Below, piece by piece: positions 9,113 through 19,018 of a stretch of DNA of 64,000 bases. The stretch covers positions 8,559 to 72,558 of the forward strand of contig CAYOOD010000031.1 in the NCBI GenBank assembly GCA_964405435.1, read 5' to 3'. Source of the DNA: DVEG01 sp964405435 (GTDB lineage: Bacteria > Cyanobacteriota > Cyanobacteriia > Cyanobacteriales > Oscillatoriaceae). How positions within the stretch are numbered: the stretch's first letter is position 1; each line of letters begins with the position of its first letter. The position numbers and the translations under genes are program-made. A model generated the notes under the pieces. It made no database searches, had not been told where the DNA came from, and saw nothing but the letters and a program-made list of their open reading frames with translations.

Positions 9113-9159
9113 GTTCGATCGCAAGCCAACCGATTCTAGAAAACCAAGTGAGTTTAACA

Positions 9160-10299
9160 ATGGCAAACAATCCTCTGTTGCAAATTGAGCAAGAATACGG
9201 CCAAAGTGTCTGGATGGATAATTTGAGCCGCAATATCATCGATTCCGGCGAACTCAAAGAGCTGCTTGTCAGCCGGGGCGTGGTGGGGATCACCTCGAAC
9301 CCAGCTATTTTTGAAAAAGCGATCGCGGGCAATAAAATTTACGATCCCGATATTGAAAAAGGCATCAAAGCGGGTAAATCGGTGATGGAGATTTACGAAT
9401 CCCTGGTATTTGCCGACATTCGCAATGCCTGCGACATCCTGCGCGGCGTCTATCACGAATCGAAGGGGCTAGACGGATACGTCAGCATTGAAGTGCCGCC
9501 CAATTTAGCCCACAACAGCGAAGAGACGATTCAAGAAGCCAAGCGCTACTATGAAGCGATCGGTCGGGACAACGTGATGATTAAAATCCCCGGCACGCCC
9601 GATGGGTTGGCAGCCGTTGAGAAGGTGATTGCTGCTGGGATCAATGTTAATGTCACCCTGCTGTTTTCCGTAGACAGCTACGTCGAAACTGCCTGGGCGT
9701 ACATTCGCGGCTTGGAAGCTCGCGCGGCGGCGGGTGAGGACATCAGTCACATTGCCTCGGTGGCGAGTTTCTTTATCAGCCGGATTGACAGCAATATCGA
9801 CGCGCGGCTCGACAACCTGATCGCGGCGACTGAAGATGCCCAGAAGAAAGAAGAGCTCAGGCAGATGAAGGGCAAATTCGCGATCGCCAATGCCAAAATC
9901 GCTTACCAAAAATACAAAGAAATAATTAAGAGCGATCGCTGGCAAGCTCTCGCCGCCAAAGGTGCCAAACCGCAGCGCCTGCTGTGGGCGTCCACCAGTA
10001 CCAAAAACCCCGACTACAGCGATGTCATCTACGTTGACGAGCTGATCGGTCCCGATACCGTCAACACCATGCCCCCTGCCACCATTGAAGCGTGTGCCGA
10101 TCACTGCCACGTCGGCAACCGCATCGAAACCGATCTCGACGCTGCCTACAAGATCGCGGAAACCCTGCCCCAAATCGGCGTTAACTTGGATGAAGTCATG
10201 GCAGAACTGTTGGCAGACGGCATCGAGAAATTCATTCAGCCGTTTGACTCGCTGATGAAATCGCTCGAAGCCAAAGTCAATCAACTCGCGCCCGTGTAG
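9160..10299 (+). CDS. tal: Transaldolase
   Basis: This 379-residue transaldolase moves a dihydroxyacetone unit between sedoheptulose 7-phosphate and glyceraldehyde 3-phosphate. Diagnostic stretches are GITSNPAIFEKAI, the Schiff-base lysine region VMIKIPGT, NVTLLFSVDSY, FFISRIDSNID and LLWASTSTKNPDY. Its length is that of the longer TalB-like bacterial/cyanobacterial subfamily. I chose ATG 9160 (MANNPLLQIEQEYGQS); a GTG at 9148 would add four residues. As the second gene of the cluster it supplies the non-oxidative branch next to zwf and opcA, which run the oxidative branch at night. Confidence 0.95.
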   Translation: MANNPLLQIEQEYGQSVWMDNLSRNIIDSGELKELLVSRGVVGITSNPAIFEKAIAGNKIYDPDIEKGIKAGKSVMEIYESLVFADIRNACDILRGVYHESKGLDGYVSIEVPPNLAHNSEETIQEAKRYYEAIGRDNVMIKIPGTPDGLAAVEKVIAAGINVNVTLLFSVDSYVETAWAYIRGLEARAAAGEDISHIASVASFFISRIDSNIDARLDNLIAATEDAQKKEELRQMKGKFAIANAKIAYQKYKEIIKSDRWQALAAKGAKPQRLLWASTSTKNPDYSDVIYVDELIGPDTVNTMPPATIEACADHCHVGNRIETDLDAAYKIAETLPQIGVNLDEVMAELLADGIEKFIQPFDSLMKSLEAKVNQLAPV

Positions 10300-10879
10300 G
10301 TTCCTTTAGGAGAGGGAGCCGGGAAAAGGGGGATGAGGGGATTGAGGAGGTTTATCCCCTCATCCCCTGCCCCCTCTGAAGTCTTTATGCAAAATTGGAA
10401 TAGTCTTGATGTGGGTACTGTGTCAGTGACTCGCGCCGGAACGCTAATATACTATTAGATGGCTGTAGTTCTTTTAGGCACATGCGATCGCAAAAAACAT
10501 AACTTAACCTCGGCGTCAGGCTGGCGATCTGCTCAAATCATTTGTTCCGCTCGTCGAGCTTCAGAAACGTCCCATTAACTTCCTATCAAAATTGGAAATT
10601 TTGCAAACTTTTATCCGAGGAAGGAAAATCCAAATGACTTGGAACTTCACTAGGGAATGTATAAGGCAAAAAGATTTACGATTCTCCGGGCGTCCCACCT
10701 ACCCTTAAAAGCGGATTGACTCCGACACGCAAGCTAATTTTTGGCTCTAGCCGTCAAATCTTTTACTCCGAAATACGTCAGCCAGCAAAATTTGACGCGG
10801 TTGCCCCCGGTGCGAAGAAAAGACAGCCACAGAGCCATCCGTTTGAGCTAGATAAAAAGCGAGAGAAAGAGGAAACTAG
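10300..10879. promoter_or_regulatory. 580-bp tal-zwf spacer with a perfect 14-bp hairpin and probable zwf promoter region
   Basis: At 10329-10367 GGGGATGAGGGGAT and its exact complement are separated by 11 bases; no T-run follows, so it may block read-through or protect the mRNA end rather than act as a classical terminator. At 10444-10458 CTAATA-TAC-TATTAG forms a small palindrome containing a -10-like TATACT. The remaining 400 bp have no open frame. The spacer is long for an operon, suggesting that zwf-opcA has its own promoter in addition to read-through. Confidence 0.5.
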
Positions 10880-12409
10880 ATGGTAACACTTTTAGAAAAC
10901 CCCCTGCGCGTAGGACTGCAACAAGAACGCATCCCCGAACCCACCATATTAGTCATTTTCGGGGCATCCGGCGACTTAACCCAACGCAAACTGGTGCCAG
11001 CGCTCTACCACTTAAAGCAGGAGAGACGGTTGCCCCCGGAACTCACCATCGTCGGCGTCGCCCGCCGGGAGTGGAGCCACGACTATTTCCGCGAACAGAT
11101 GCGCGAAGGCATCGAGCAATTTTCCGACGGCATTGGAGCAGAAGAAGTTTGGAAAGACTTCGCCGAAGGTCTGTTTTACTGCGCCGGCGACATCGACAAT
11201 CCGGAAAGTTACCAAAAGCTGAAAGCCTTCCTCAGCGAGCTGGACGCTCAAAGGGGAACGCGGGGCAACCGCATCTTCTACCTGTCAGTTTCCCCGAAAT
11301 TCTTCCCGGAAGCAATTCGCCAGATCGGAAACGCTGACATGCTCAGCGATCCGATCAAAACGCGCTTGGTGATTGAAAAACCCTTCGGGCGCGATTTGGG
11401 CTCGGCAAAATCTCTCAACCGAGTCGTCAACCAAGTTTGCAAAGAAAATCAAATTTACCGCATCGACCACTACCTCGGCAAAGAAACCGTCCAGAACCTT
11501 TTAGTCTTTCGGTTTGCCAATGCCATTTTTGAACCCCTGTGGAATCGCCAGTTTGTCGATCACGTCCAGATCACCGTGGCAGAAACCGTAGGTGTCGAAG
11601 ATCGCGCGGGCTACTACGAAACCTCTGGGGCGCTGCGAGACATGGTACAGAACCACCTGATGCAGCTATTCTGCCTGACGGCGATGGAGCCGCCTGTTGC
11701 CTTGGATGCCGACAGTATCCGCACCGAAAAATTAAAAGTGCTGCAGGCAACCCACCTGCCCGATCTCCGCAACTTGGACACCTGCGCGGTGCGGGGGCAG
11801 TACACCGCCGGCTGGATGAAGGGCGAACCCGTTCCGGGCTATCGCAGCGAGCCCGGAGTCAATCCCAACTCGATCACGCCAACTTATGTGGCGATGAAGT
11901 TCTCCGTAGATAACTGGCGCTGGAAAGGCGTTCCCTTCTACATGCGCACCGGCAAGCGCCTGCCCAAGAAAGTCAGCGAGATCGCCATTCACTTCCGCGA
12001 GGTGCCCGTTTTGATCTTTCAGTCAGCGGCGCAGCAGGCGAGCCCGAATGTCCTAACCCTGCGGATTCAACCCAATGAGGGAATTTCCCTGCGCTTTGAG
12101 GTGAAAACGCCGGGGATCGCGCTGCGTACCCGCCCGGTGGATATGGACTTCAGCTATGGCTCTACCTTCGGCAAAACCACCGGGGATGCCTACGATCGCC
12201 TCTTCCTCGAGTGCATGTTAGGCGATCAAACTTTGTTCACGCGCGGCGATGAAGTCGAAGAAGCTTGGCGCGTCGTCATGCCGGCGCTGACTGCCTGGGA
12301 AGCCCCCACCGATCCGGCATCCATTCCCCAGTACGAAGCCGGCACCTGGGAACCCGCCGAAGCGGAACAAATGATGGAACGCGACGGACGTCGCTGGCGT
12401 AGATTGTAG
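10880..12409 (+). CDS. zwf: Glucose-6-phosphate 1-dehydrogenase
   Basis: The 509-residue enzyme oxidises glucose 6-phosphate with NADP+ as the entry step of the oxidative pentose phosphate pathway. The Rossmann fingerprint FGASGDLTQRKLVPALY is near residue 28, the family signature RIDHYLGKE near 195, and the C-terminal half holds the usual FYMRTGKRLPKK and TLRIQPNEG blocks. A GAGG Shine-Dalgarno precedes ATG 10880. In cyanobacteria the enzyme is redox-regulated and activated by OpcA, encoded next. Confidence 0.97.
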   Translation: MVTLLENPLRVGLQQERIPEPTILVIFGASGDLTQRKLVPALYHLKQERRLPPELTIVGVARREWSHDYFREQMREGIEQFSDGIGAEEVWKDFAEGLFYCAGDIDNPESYQKLKAFLSELDAQRGTRGNRIFYLSVSPKFFPEAIRQIGNADMLSDPIKTRLVIEKPFGRDLGSAKSLNRVVNQVCKENQIYRIDHYLGKETVQNLLVFRFANAIFEPLWNRQFVDHVQITVAETVGVEDRAGYYETSGALRDMVQNHLMQLFCLTAMEPPVALDADSIRTEKLKVLQATHLPDLRNLDTCAVRGQYTAGWMKGEPVPGYRSEPGVNPNSITPTYVAMKFSVDNWRWKGVPFYMRTGKRLPKKVSEIAIHFREVPVLIFQSAAQQASPNVLTLRIQPNEGISLRFEVKTPGIALRTRPVDMDFSYGSTFGKTTGDAYDRLFLECMLGDQTLFTRGDEVEEAWRVVMPALTAWEAPTDPASIPQYEAGTWEPAEAEQMMERDGRRWRRL

Positions 12410-12587
12410 GGGTAATGGGGTTCAAGCGAATGGGGCTCAAGCGAATGGGGCATGGTTAATAAAATCAATAAAAACTAACCCACAATCACTGCCCGAAAAC
12501 CCATTTCCAATGCCCCATGCCATGAGCCCCATGCCCCATGCCCAATTCCCAATCCCCAATTCGCAAATAATAGAGGAGTTTTGACAA
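12410..12587. repeat. zwf-opcA spacer made of ATGGGGC/CCCATGC units
   Basis: Two directly repeated TCAAGCGAATGGGG units are followed by inverted CCCATGCC/GGGGCATG-type units and CCCAATTCCCAATCCCC. These are heptamer-like tandem repeats of the kind found elsewhere in the window. The inverted arrangement could fold into a hairpin between the two genes. Confidence 0.7.
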
Positions 12588-13955
12588 ATGACAACGATTG
12601 CTCCTGTTGTTTCACTACAGCCGCCTAAAGATGTTTCGATTACCGAAATTGAGGCGGAATTGAGTAAAATATGGCAAGCTTTCAATGCCGTTGGCGATGA
12701 GGGGTCAACTCCTGCTGCAACCCGGGCGACGACATTTAGCTTGCTCGTCTACGAACCGGAAGAAACCCAACAATTATTAGCTGCTTTGGGCTACTATACC
12801 GGCCCCATTGACGGCATCGATGGCCCGCGCATGGATGCGGCGCTCAGGGAGGCTCAAAAAACTTACGGCTTGCCGATAACGGGCAAGACCAATCCCCAAA
12901 CCCTCGCCAAACTGCGAGAAGCTTTTCTCCTACAGCGCGGGGCGGTTGAGAAAACAGAAAGTGGCAGCAGCCGCCACCAGTACGCCGTGGATGCCAGAAG
13001 TTCTCTGGCAGACGAGATCGCCTCTCGCAACCCCTGCCGCATTATCACCCTCTGCCCCGTAACTGGAGAAGATCAAGGGGTTAGCGTTCAAGTTTCTGCC
13101 TATTGCCCGATCCAAAAACACAGCCAAAGTACCCTCGTCTGCTGTGAATACATTACTCTCAAAGGAACTGTGGAGGCTTTGGAGCGGGTGGGAGGCATGA
13201 TTTCAGCCCTCTTAATCGGAGAATTGCCCAAGTTCCTTTGGTGGAAAGCCACCCCGGATACCAATCACACTCTGTTCAAGCGACTGGCGGAAGAATGCAA
13301 CTTTGTGATTGTTGACTCTTGTACGTTTAACGCTCCCGAAGAAGACTTGTTGCGGGTGCATGGCTTGCTGGAAATGGGGCTTCCCCTCGCCGATTTGAAT
13401 TGGCGGCGCTTGGCTCCCTGGCAAGAGCTGACGGCTGAGGCGTTCGATCCGCCGGAACGCCGCGCCGCTATCAAAGAAGTCGATCAGGTGACGATCGATT
13501 ATGAAAAGGGCAATCCCAATCAGGCGCTGATGTTTTTGGGTTGGCTGGCGTCTCGGCTGCACTGGAAGCCGGTTTCCTATCAGCGCGAAGGCGGCGACTA
13601 CGATATCAAGCGGATTAAATTCCTCGGTGAGGACGACCGCCCCGTGGAAGCCGAATTAGCGGCGATTCCTACGGCAGACTGGGGAGATATTCCCGGCGAC
13701 TTGGTTGCTTTGCGTCTGGGTTCTACGAATCCGCAGGCTGACTGCCGGACGGTGCTGTGTTCTGAAACGACGGGTTGTATGCGCATGGAGGCTCACGGCG
13801 GCGCTCAATCCTACCGCATTCAGCAAGTTGCGCCGCTCAGCGATCAAAAGGCTGAGGCTCTCCTGAGCGATCAGTTGCAGCGCTGGGGACGCGAGATGCT
13901 CTACGAAGAGAGTCTGATGGTAACGGCTGAGATTCTCAAGTTGGCGAATGGGTAA
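12588..13955 (+). CDS. opcA: Glucose-6-phosphate dehydrogenase assembly/activator protein OpcA
   Basis: The 455-residue protein has a peptidoglycan-binding-like three-helix repeat at about 60-115 (QQLLAALGYYTGPIDGIDGPRMDAALREAQKTYGLP) followed by the OpcA domain (CRIITLCPVTGEDQGVSVQVSAYCP, LPKFLWWKATPD). OpcA is required for active tetrameric G6PDH in cyanobacteria and mediates its redox control. RBS GAGGAG precedes ATG 12588. It ends the cluster. Its TAA stop lies inside an ATGGGTAATGG repeat, and the protein ends LKLANG. Confidence 0.94.
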   Translation: MTTIAPVVSLQPPKDVSITEIEAELSKIWQAFNAVGDEGSTPAATRATTFSLLVYEPEETQQLLAALGYYTGPIDGIDGPRMDAALREAQKTYGLPITGKTNPQTLAKLREAFLLQRGAVEKTESGSSRHQYAVDARSSLADEIASRNPCRIITLCPVTGEDQGVSVQVSAYCPIQKHSQSTLVCCEYITLKGTVEALERVGGMISALLIGELPKFLWWKATPDTNHTLFKRLAEECNFVIVDSCTFNAPEEDLLRVHGLLEMGLPLADLNWRRLAPWQELTAEAFDPPERRAAIKEVDQVTIDYEKGNPNQALMFLGWLASRLHWKPVSYQREGGDYDIKRIKFLGEDDRPVEAELAAIPTADWGDIPGDLVALRLGSTNPQADCRTVLCSETTGCMRMEAHGGAQSYRIQQVAPLSDQKAEALLSDQLQRWGREMLYEESLMVTAEILKLANG

Positions 13956-14014
13956 TGGTTAATGGGTAATGGGTGATTCGTTATAGCAGTTTGCTTTCCC
14001 TTGTGAGGTACATC

Positions 14015-14048
14015 AGAAACCCGGCTTCGTCAAAGTTGCCGGGTTTCT
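14015..14048. terminator. Bidirectional hairpin between opcA and the BaeRF-like gene
   Basis: AGAAACCCGGC and GCCGGGTTTCT are perfect 11-bp arms around a 12-base loop, placed between convergent genes. It is one unit of the AGAAACCCGG repeat family apparently used as a terminator. The adjoining GTACTTCATCTG and the GATGAAGTAC at about 28975 show that the repeat unit extends beyond the stem. Confidence 0.65.
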
Positions 14049-14175
14049 TGCCTGTACTTCATCTGGCTGAAAAACGCTCGTTGGGAGTGGAGAAGTCCCC
14101 GAACTCTACAGGGCAGCGCCTTCAGCGCCCGCACTACCAATTCTAGCTGTGCAATTGATTCTGCACGAGTGCTTA

Positions 14176-15345
14176 TTAATAGCGAAAAACGGCGGCGATG
14201 GAAGCTTTATCGGGAATTTTTTCCGGCTCGACTGCATAGACGGTGCCGCCGTTTAAAATTGTCTGAACGGCAGCTAAATTCAGTAAATCTTCATCCCCCT
14301 CTTCTTCGTCGGGGTGCATCTGAACGGTACTCGTCTGCGGATCGAAACTCCCCCACTGCTGCACGCCAAGGGCGACAAATAACTCATCGACTCGCCCGTA
14401 ATAAGCAGCAGGAAGCGCTTCTTTTACGTCGCCGGAGGCTTTTCCGGTTCCGGCTAGTTGCTTGTATCGCTCGCTCGCTTGTTGGAGCGCTTGCGCGAAC
14501 AGGGGTTCTACAATCGGCAGCGCTTGCTCTTGCAATTCTTCGGGTTTCCGCAGTTCGGGATTTCCCATTATCCCGTCACTCACCAGATGCGGGTACTCGT
14601 TGGTGTCTCGATAAATTGGGTGCAGGTACTCGACTCCTGCTAGCACTAAGGGAGCTTTTTTGTCGTGCAGGTATTCGGACACGGCTTTATCGACGAGGTG
14701 AAAATATTGCAGGATGAAATGCTGCTTTACTTCGTCGCGATCGGGGCTGCCTTGTCCGTGAAACGTTCCCGGCTGTTGAAATGGATTGTTCGTTCCTCCT
14801 TTTGGGGTGCTGATGCGAAACTGCCCTTCTTTGGCTGTCTCGTCGTAGAGGAGGGCTTCATCGAGATCCTTCGGCAGGTTTGGCACGTCAACTTCGTTGG
14901 CGCTGTAGCGCGTGCATTCGATCAGCCTGACTTTTTGTTGGCTGAGCGCCAAGATGTAAAATAATCCGTCTCCCGTCAGGAAAGGCATGAGCGGCTTGAG
15001 GTGAAAGCGATCGCCCACCGCCACAAATTCGTCAAATTTGGCTGGCAGCCGATAGGCGCGGAATGTACCCGGTGCCACAAAAATTGCCAATCCGTCGTTT
15101 AGGTGCGCCCAGAACTCGTCGCGGTCAATCTCTTCTTTCACTGGAGCAAGCAAGTCCAACGCTTCCTGACTGTCTATTCCACAGGCGACTAATTTTTCTT
15201 CTGCCTCTTTCATTAAATTTTTCAACCGAATCGAATTTTGTTGCACTTCCGGCACTACTCGATAGAGAGGCATGTAGATCGAGACGCAGACAACTTGTTT
15301 TATTTCCACCAGTTGCTTGAGTTCATCTACAGACAATAAGCTCAT
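14176..15345 (-). CDS. Archaeo-eukaryotic release-factor-like protein (BaeRF family)
   Basis: The 389-residue cytoplasmic protein starts VDELKQLVEIKQVVCVSIYMPLYR, the N-terminal pattern of bacterial archaeo-eukaryotic release factor (BaeRF) proteins. It has the central eL30-like region (APLVLAGVEYLHPIYRDTNEYPHLVSDGIMGNPE) and the characteristic end GGTVYAVEPEKIPDKASIAAVFRY. BaeRF proteins are thought to act on stalled or hibernating ribosomes or in RNA-linked stress responses; the role of this subfamily (probably BaeRF7) is unknown. RBS GAGGAG lies 8 bases upstream. It is monocistronic and convergent with opcA. Confidence 0.7.
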   Translation of the reverse strand: MSLLSVDELKQLVEIKQVVCVSIYMPLYRVVPEVQQNSIRLKNLMKEAEEKLVACGIDSQEALDLLAPVKEEIDRDEFWAHLNDGLAIFVAPGTFRAYRLPAKFDEFVAVGDRFHLKPLMPFLTGDGLFYILALSQQKVRLIECTRYSANEVDVPNLPKDLDEALLYDETAKEGQFRISTPKGGTNNPFQQPGTFHGQGSPDRDEVKQHFILQYFHLVDKAVSEYLHDKKAPLVLAGVEYLHPIYRDTNEYPHLVSDGIMGNPELRKPEELQEQALPIVEPLFAQALQQASERYKQLAGTGKASGDVKEALPAAYYGRVDELFVALGVQQWGSFDPQTSTVQMHPDEEEGDEDLLNLAAVQTILNGGTVYAVEPEKIPDKASIAAVFRY

Positions 15346-15969
15346 AGATTATGCTCCTCTTTTAAAGATTATTTGTCGGCGGGATGGATTTGGCTGTACC
15401 CCGCTTTCCAGGCGGGCATTGCTTTTTCATTAGAAAAAAATACAGAAATGACCGGAGCGCTATTAACTGAGAAACCAGGTTTCTTGACGATCCCTGGCTT
15501 CTCCCTTCATAAAGTGATTTTACGGTCAATTGCACTCCTCCACTAATGACCTGGATTTTCAGCTTTTTTAAAAAAGCTTTATGCACCATAAAAGTAGTTT
15601 TGCCAGGTCGAGAATCTGGAACCCTCACTCACACCTTGGCTTGCAGAGGTCACTCTGATATCAGGAAACTTCAGAATGCCGGACAGTGCGTGAAGCGGAG
15701 CGATTTGAGGCAATCGCTGGTGCAAGCTGCACGCGCCTTTACTGCCTATTTTCTAAAATTTATATCGGCTGATAAGGCTCGTGCATCTACCCAAAGGAGG
15801 ATAAACGTTGCGGAAAAATTTACAGCCCTATTTCGTCAATTTTCTCTAATAGAAACCCCGGCAACCCGCCGCTCGATCGCGGGGTTGAAGAGGAAATAGC
15901 AGGCAGCCGCAACATTTCTGAGGAGATCCTCCGATCCTCCTGAAAAGCCCGATGTCACTAGAGCGGCTG
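15346..15969. other. 620-bp intergenic region without a supported gene
   Basis: Short frames exist but lack Shine-Dalgarno sites and protein-like composition. It holds a GAGAAACCAGGTTTCTT repeat at about 15469-15485 and an exact 18-bp palindrome AGCTTTTTTAAAAAAGCT at 15561-15578. The part left of 15500 is the upstream region of the BaeRF-like gene. Confidence 0.5.
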
Positions 15970-17139
15970 TCACGGGTTGAGAACGACCTTGATGCAATTA
16001 TCCTTCTTGTGTTTGAAAATGTCGTAGCCGTGCGGCGCTTCTTCGAGTTTCAGGCGGTGGGTAATGACGAAAGACGGATCGATTTTTCCCTGTTGTATCA
16101 AGTCGAGCAGGGGGCGCAGGTATTTGTGAACGTGCGTCTGCCCCATTTTCAAGGTCAAACCTTTGTTGAAAGCAGCACCGAAGGGCACTTTGTCGATAAA
16201 GCCGCCGTACACGCCGGCGATGGAAACGGTGCCGCCTTTGCGGCTGGCGACTAGGACTTGCCGCAGGGCAGTGGGGCGATCGCTTTCCAGCCGCACCGCT
16301 TGTTTGGCTTGGTCGTAAAACGCATCGAGTCCGGTGCCGTGGGCTTCCATACCTACTGCGTCAATGCAGGCGTCGGGTCCCCGCCCGCCGGTCATTTCTT
16401 TGAGGGCAACGCCTGCGTCGATTTCTTCATAATTGATAATCTCTGCTTTGCCGTATTCTTTAGCCATTTGCAGGCGCTCTGGCACGCGATCGATGGCAAT
16501 GACGCGCTCGGCACCCAGCAAATACGCGCTCTTGATGGCGAATTGTCCGACCGGCCCGCAGCCGAAAACTGCTACAATCTCTCCCGGTTGAATGTTGCAG
16601 TTTTCGGCTGCCATGTAACCGGTGGGGAAGATATCGGTGAGAAACAGAACTTGCTCGTCGGAAAGCCCATCGGGAATTTTAAAAAGTCCGACATCGGCAA
16701 AGGGCACGCGGGCGTATTCTGCTTGACCTCCCGCATAGCCGCCGAACAAGTGCGAATAACCAAACAGCCCTGACGGCGAATGCCCGTACATTTTTTCGAT
16801 CGCCCCCGCGTTGGGATTGGAATTGTCGCACAGCGACCACAAATCCCGCTGGCAGAAGAAGCAATGGCCGCAGGAAATCGTAAAAGGAACGACGACGCGA
16901 TCGCCCTTTTTCAAGTTCTTCACTGCACTGCCAGTCTCGACCACTTCTCCCATAAATTCGTGACCGAGAATGTCACCCGCCTGCATACTCGGAATGTAAC
17001 CGTCATAAAGGTGCAGGTCGGAGCCGCATATCGCTGTTGACGTGATTTTAACAATGGCATCGCGCGGGTTGATGATAGTTGGATCGGGTACGGTGTCAAC
17101 CCTTACATCATTAGCACCGTGCCAGCAAACTGCTTTCAT
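15970..17139 (-). CDS. Zinc-dependent alcohol dehydrogenase, formaldehyde-dehydrogenase-like
   Basis: The 389-residue medium-chain dehydrogenase has the catalytic zinc ligands Cys38 (TAICGSDLH) and His60 (LGHEFMGEV), a structural zinc lobe CGHCFFCQRDLWSLC, and a nucleotide-binding GCGPVGQFAIKSA followed by an Asp (IDRV) that suggests NAD. Its length and the long C-terminal insert (ALRQVLVASRKGGTVSIAGVYGG) are those of the glutathione-independent formaldehyde-dehydrogenase-like group. The substrate is unknown. It stands alone between repeats; no clear Shine-Dalgarno directs the start, but MKAVCWHG is the family start. Confidence 0.9.
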   Translation of the reverse strand: MKAVCWHGANDVRVDTVPDPTIINPRDAIVKITSTAICGSDLHLYDGYIPSMQAGDILGHEFMGEVVETGSAVKNLKKGDRVVVPFTISCGHCFFCQRDLWSLCDNSNPNAGAIEKMYGHSPSGLFGYSHLFGGYAGGQAEYARVPFADVGLFKIPDGLSDEQVLFLTDIFPTGYMAAENCNIQPGEIVAVFGCGPVGQFAIKSAYLLGAERVIAIDRVPERLQMAKEYGKAEIINYEEIDAGVALKEMTGGRGPDACIDAVGMEAHGTGLDAFYDQAKQAVRLESDRPTALRQVLVASRKGGTVSIAGVYGGFIDKVPFGAAFNKGLTLKMGQTHVHKYLRPLLDLIQQGKIDPSFVITHRLKLEEAPHGYDIFKHKKDNCIKVVLNP

Positions 17140-17198
17140 CTTGCTTTTATTCTCCTAAAAAACTGAATCTAGCGGATTGGTTTGAAAAGTGAAAAAGC

Positions 17199-17226
17199 TT
17201 CGTTCTGGAGGCTGAGCCTGAAGACG
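17199..17226. repeat. CGTTC-GGCTGAGCC-GACGAG hairpin repeat
   Basis: This imperfect inverted repeat is related to the CTCGTTTCCAGGCT/GCCTGGGAACGAG hairpin at 42630-42658. It lies in the 230-bp spacer upstream of the alcohol dehydrogenase gene together with GGGGATGGAGTCCCCATTCCCC repeats, downstream of nothing else recognisable. Confidence 0.5.
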
Positions 17227-17370
17227 AGCGAATAAGCTGAACGAGTATGGTAATAGGTAATTGCTAATAATCAATCGGCAAGCAGGGGCTTGCGAATTGG
17301 GGAGCGGGGATGGAGTCCCCATTCCCCATACCCCCCTGCTGAGGCGCAACTGGAGTTCGCAGAACTGACT

Positions 17371-18126
17371 CTAGAATCTTTCTGCTGTCATCTGGCGAGC
17401 TCTGGCTAAATGCTCTTGAAGATTGGGCAGCCGTCTGCTCGCCCACAGTTGCAAATCTCGATTCTGCCCTATTTGCGCTTGGCGGTAAAAGAGGGCGATA
17501 TCTTGATTGTGTGCATTCACCATTTCCTGCATGTAGGCTCGGTCGAACTCTGTACCAGAAAGCCTCGACAATTGCTCGACTCGCGCTCCGTTGTCTTCGC
17601 CCATGTTTGCGGGCAAGCTAACACCTAGCTGACAGGCTAGCTGCATGAGTTCGTTATTCACTCGCGCGTGTTCCTCAACCATCTGCCGCCCGTAGCGTCT
17701 CACCACCTCGCTCGATCCTCGTTGGGCTGCTAGCTGACCGAGATAGATTTCCATCAAGTTGTCGCGGGCAGCTCGATCGATAAATTCTCGGTCGGCGGCG
17801 CTCAGCGATCGGTCGAGATCGCGATCGCTGGCAGGTTCTGAAAAATCTCCAGTCGTATTGCGATCGCTAGGAGTGTTCGACGGAGGAACCATGCGATCGG
17901 GATTGATGATACTGTTGTTATTTTCTCGCGGCAGGTCGATATTGCCGGGAATGTCTTCCTGAGCGATATCAAAATGCTGAGAAAGAGACGGTTTGAAACT
18001 ACCCGGCTCACGAGCGAGATGACTTGCCCATACCGGGGGGCTGATTAAAACACTCGCTCCAGCCAATCCCAGCGCGAAAGCCAGCGGCTTGGTCAGATTC
18101 TTGCTGATTCTTAGATTTCCTGACAT
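17371..18126 (-). CDS. Exported DUF4142 (ferritin-like helical) protein
   Basis: The 251-residue protein has a signal peptide (basic start, hydrophobic LAFALGLAGASVLISPPVWA), then a low-complexity acidic/Asn-Ser linker (about 35-105). A C-terminal helical domain (about 108-250) follows with the DUF4142 pattern: SAADREFIDRAARDNLMEIYLGQLAAQR, VRRYGRQMVEEHARVNNELM, FDRAYMQEMVNAHNQDIALF. DUF4142 proteins are predicted ferritin-like four-helix bundles of the periplasm or outer membrane with no settled function. It stands alone. Confidence 0.85.
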   Translation of the reverse strand: MSGNLRISKNLTKPLAFALGLAGASVLISPPVWASHLAREPGSFKPSLSQHFDIAQEDIPGNIDLPRENNNSIINPDRMVPPSNTPSDRNTTGDFSEPASDRDLDRSLSAADREFIDRAARDNLMEIYLGQLAAQRGSSEVVRRYGRQMVEEHARVNNELMQLACQLGVSLPANMGEDNGARVEQLSRLSGTEFDRAYMQEMVNAHNQDIALFYRQAQIGQNRDLQLWASRRLPNLQEHLARARQMTAERF

Positions 18127-19018
18127 TTCTACCTCTTCGTTACCGAAAACCTAATCGTTTGTACGGCTGATTTTTTCCGGCCAAATCTACCCAGTTCAGC
18201 GATTTACTTCAGCGATCGCTTTTCTTGCCTGTCGTTCTTTGATATGCTGACAAGCTATCTACTTTAAGCCTGCGCCTGCTTTTGGCACTTGCAGGGAAAA
18301 CATCGGAAAACAACACTGTTATAATACCCCGAGCATTTTTATGCTTACATCCTCTATAGGAAGATTTCTGCAAATTCGATTTATCCGACTTTGGGCGCAT
18401 TGATTTTATGGTTCATTCAAGCCTGTAACGAACTGGTATAAACGGTATTTTTGCCATTTATAACTTAACCGACTTTGACAAAAAAATAGTCTAATAAGCG
18501 GACAGTTTCTTGAGAAAGTTTTGAAGAGTATAAGCTCGGAGAGAGAGCGAAACGAATCACCAGAAAAACATTAAGGGGTTTTCCCTGCTCTTACTTCTAT
18601 CAAAAGAATGAAAAAATCTTGAGTTTGGCTGCGATCGCGCGAGGTTTATTATTAAGGGCAATTGGCTGCTTTCTCTCGCTTGGCATTCTGCAATACAAGT
18701 GAGCTTTACTCTCCCCTACTCCTTAAGAAATAAGTATTTTCGTTCCTGCGATAGAAGTAATAAAAATTATAAGATGATATCTTTTAAAAAGTGATAGCAA
18801 ATGGAGGAAAGGCAAACTGTCCGGTAAATTTTTGCACGGTCAACTAAAAAGCGAGTCGCCTGCAAGACAACCGATCGCGATGAAATATAAGGCAAACGCT
18901 CGTTTTGCAGGGTAGGAAGGCGCGCAGTCTGACTTCTGATTAGCTAGCTTTTGGATTTTTTTGCAAAATTTCTGCAAAAAATTAAAATTAACGCATAAGG
19001 GATATCACCGCAAAATCT
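18127..19018. other. 890-bp AT-rich intergenic region between divergent genes
   Basis: No gene is supported. The region upstream of the DUF4142 gene and of the glycosyltransferase-mutase fusion is AT-rich, contains two HIP1-like GCGATCGC sites and no long inverted repeat. It must hold promoters for both genes, but I see no unambiguous -35/-10 pair. Confidence 0.4.

Noticed and set aside
10410..10460. NtcA-type GTA-N8-TAC site upstream of zwf
   Set aside because: The spacing and half-sites do not fit when read base by base.
15546..15899. 117-codon frame in the gap left of the alcohol dehydrogenase
   Set aside because: Composition is not protein-like, its beginning lies over a palindrome and there is no ribosome-binding site.
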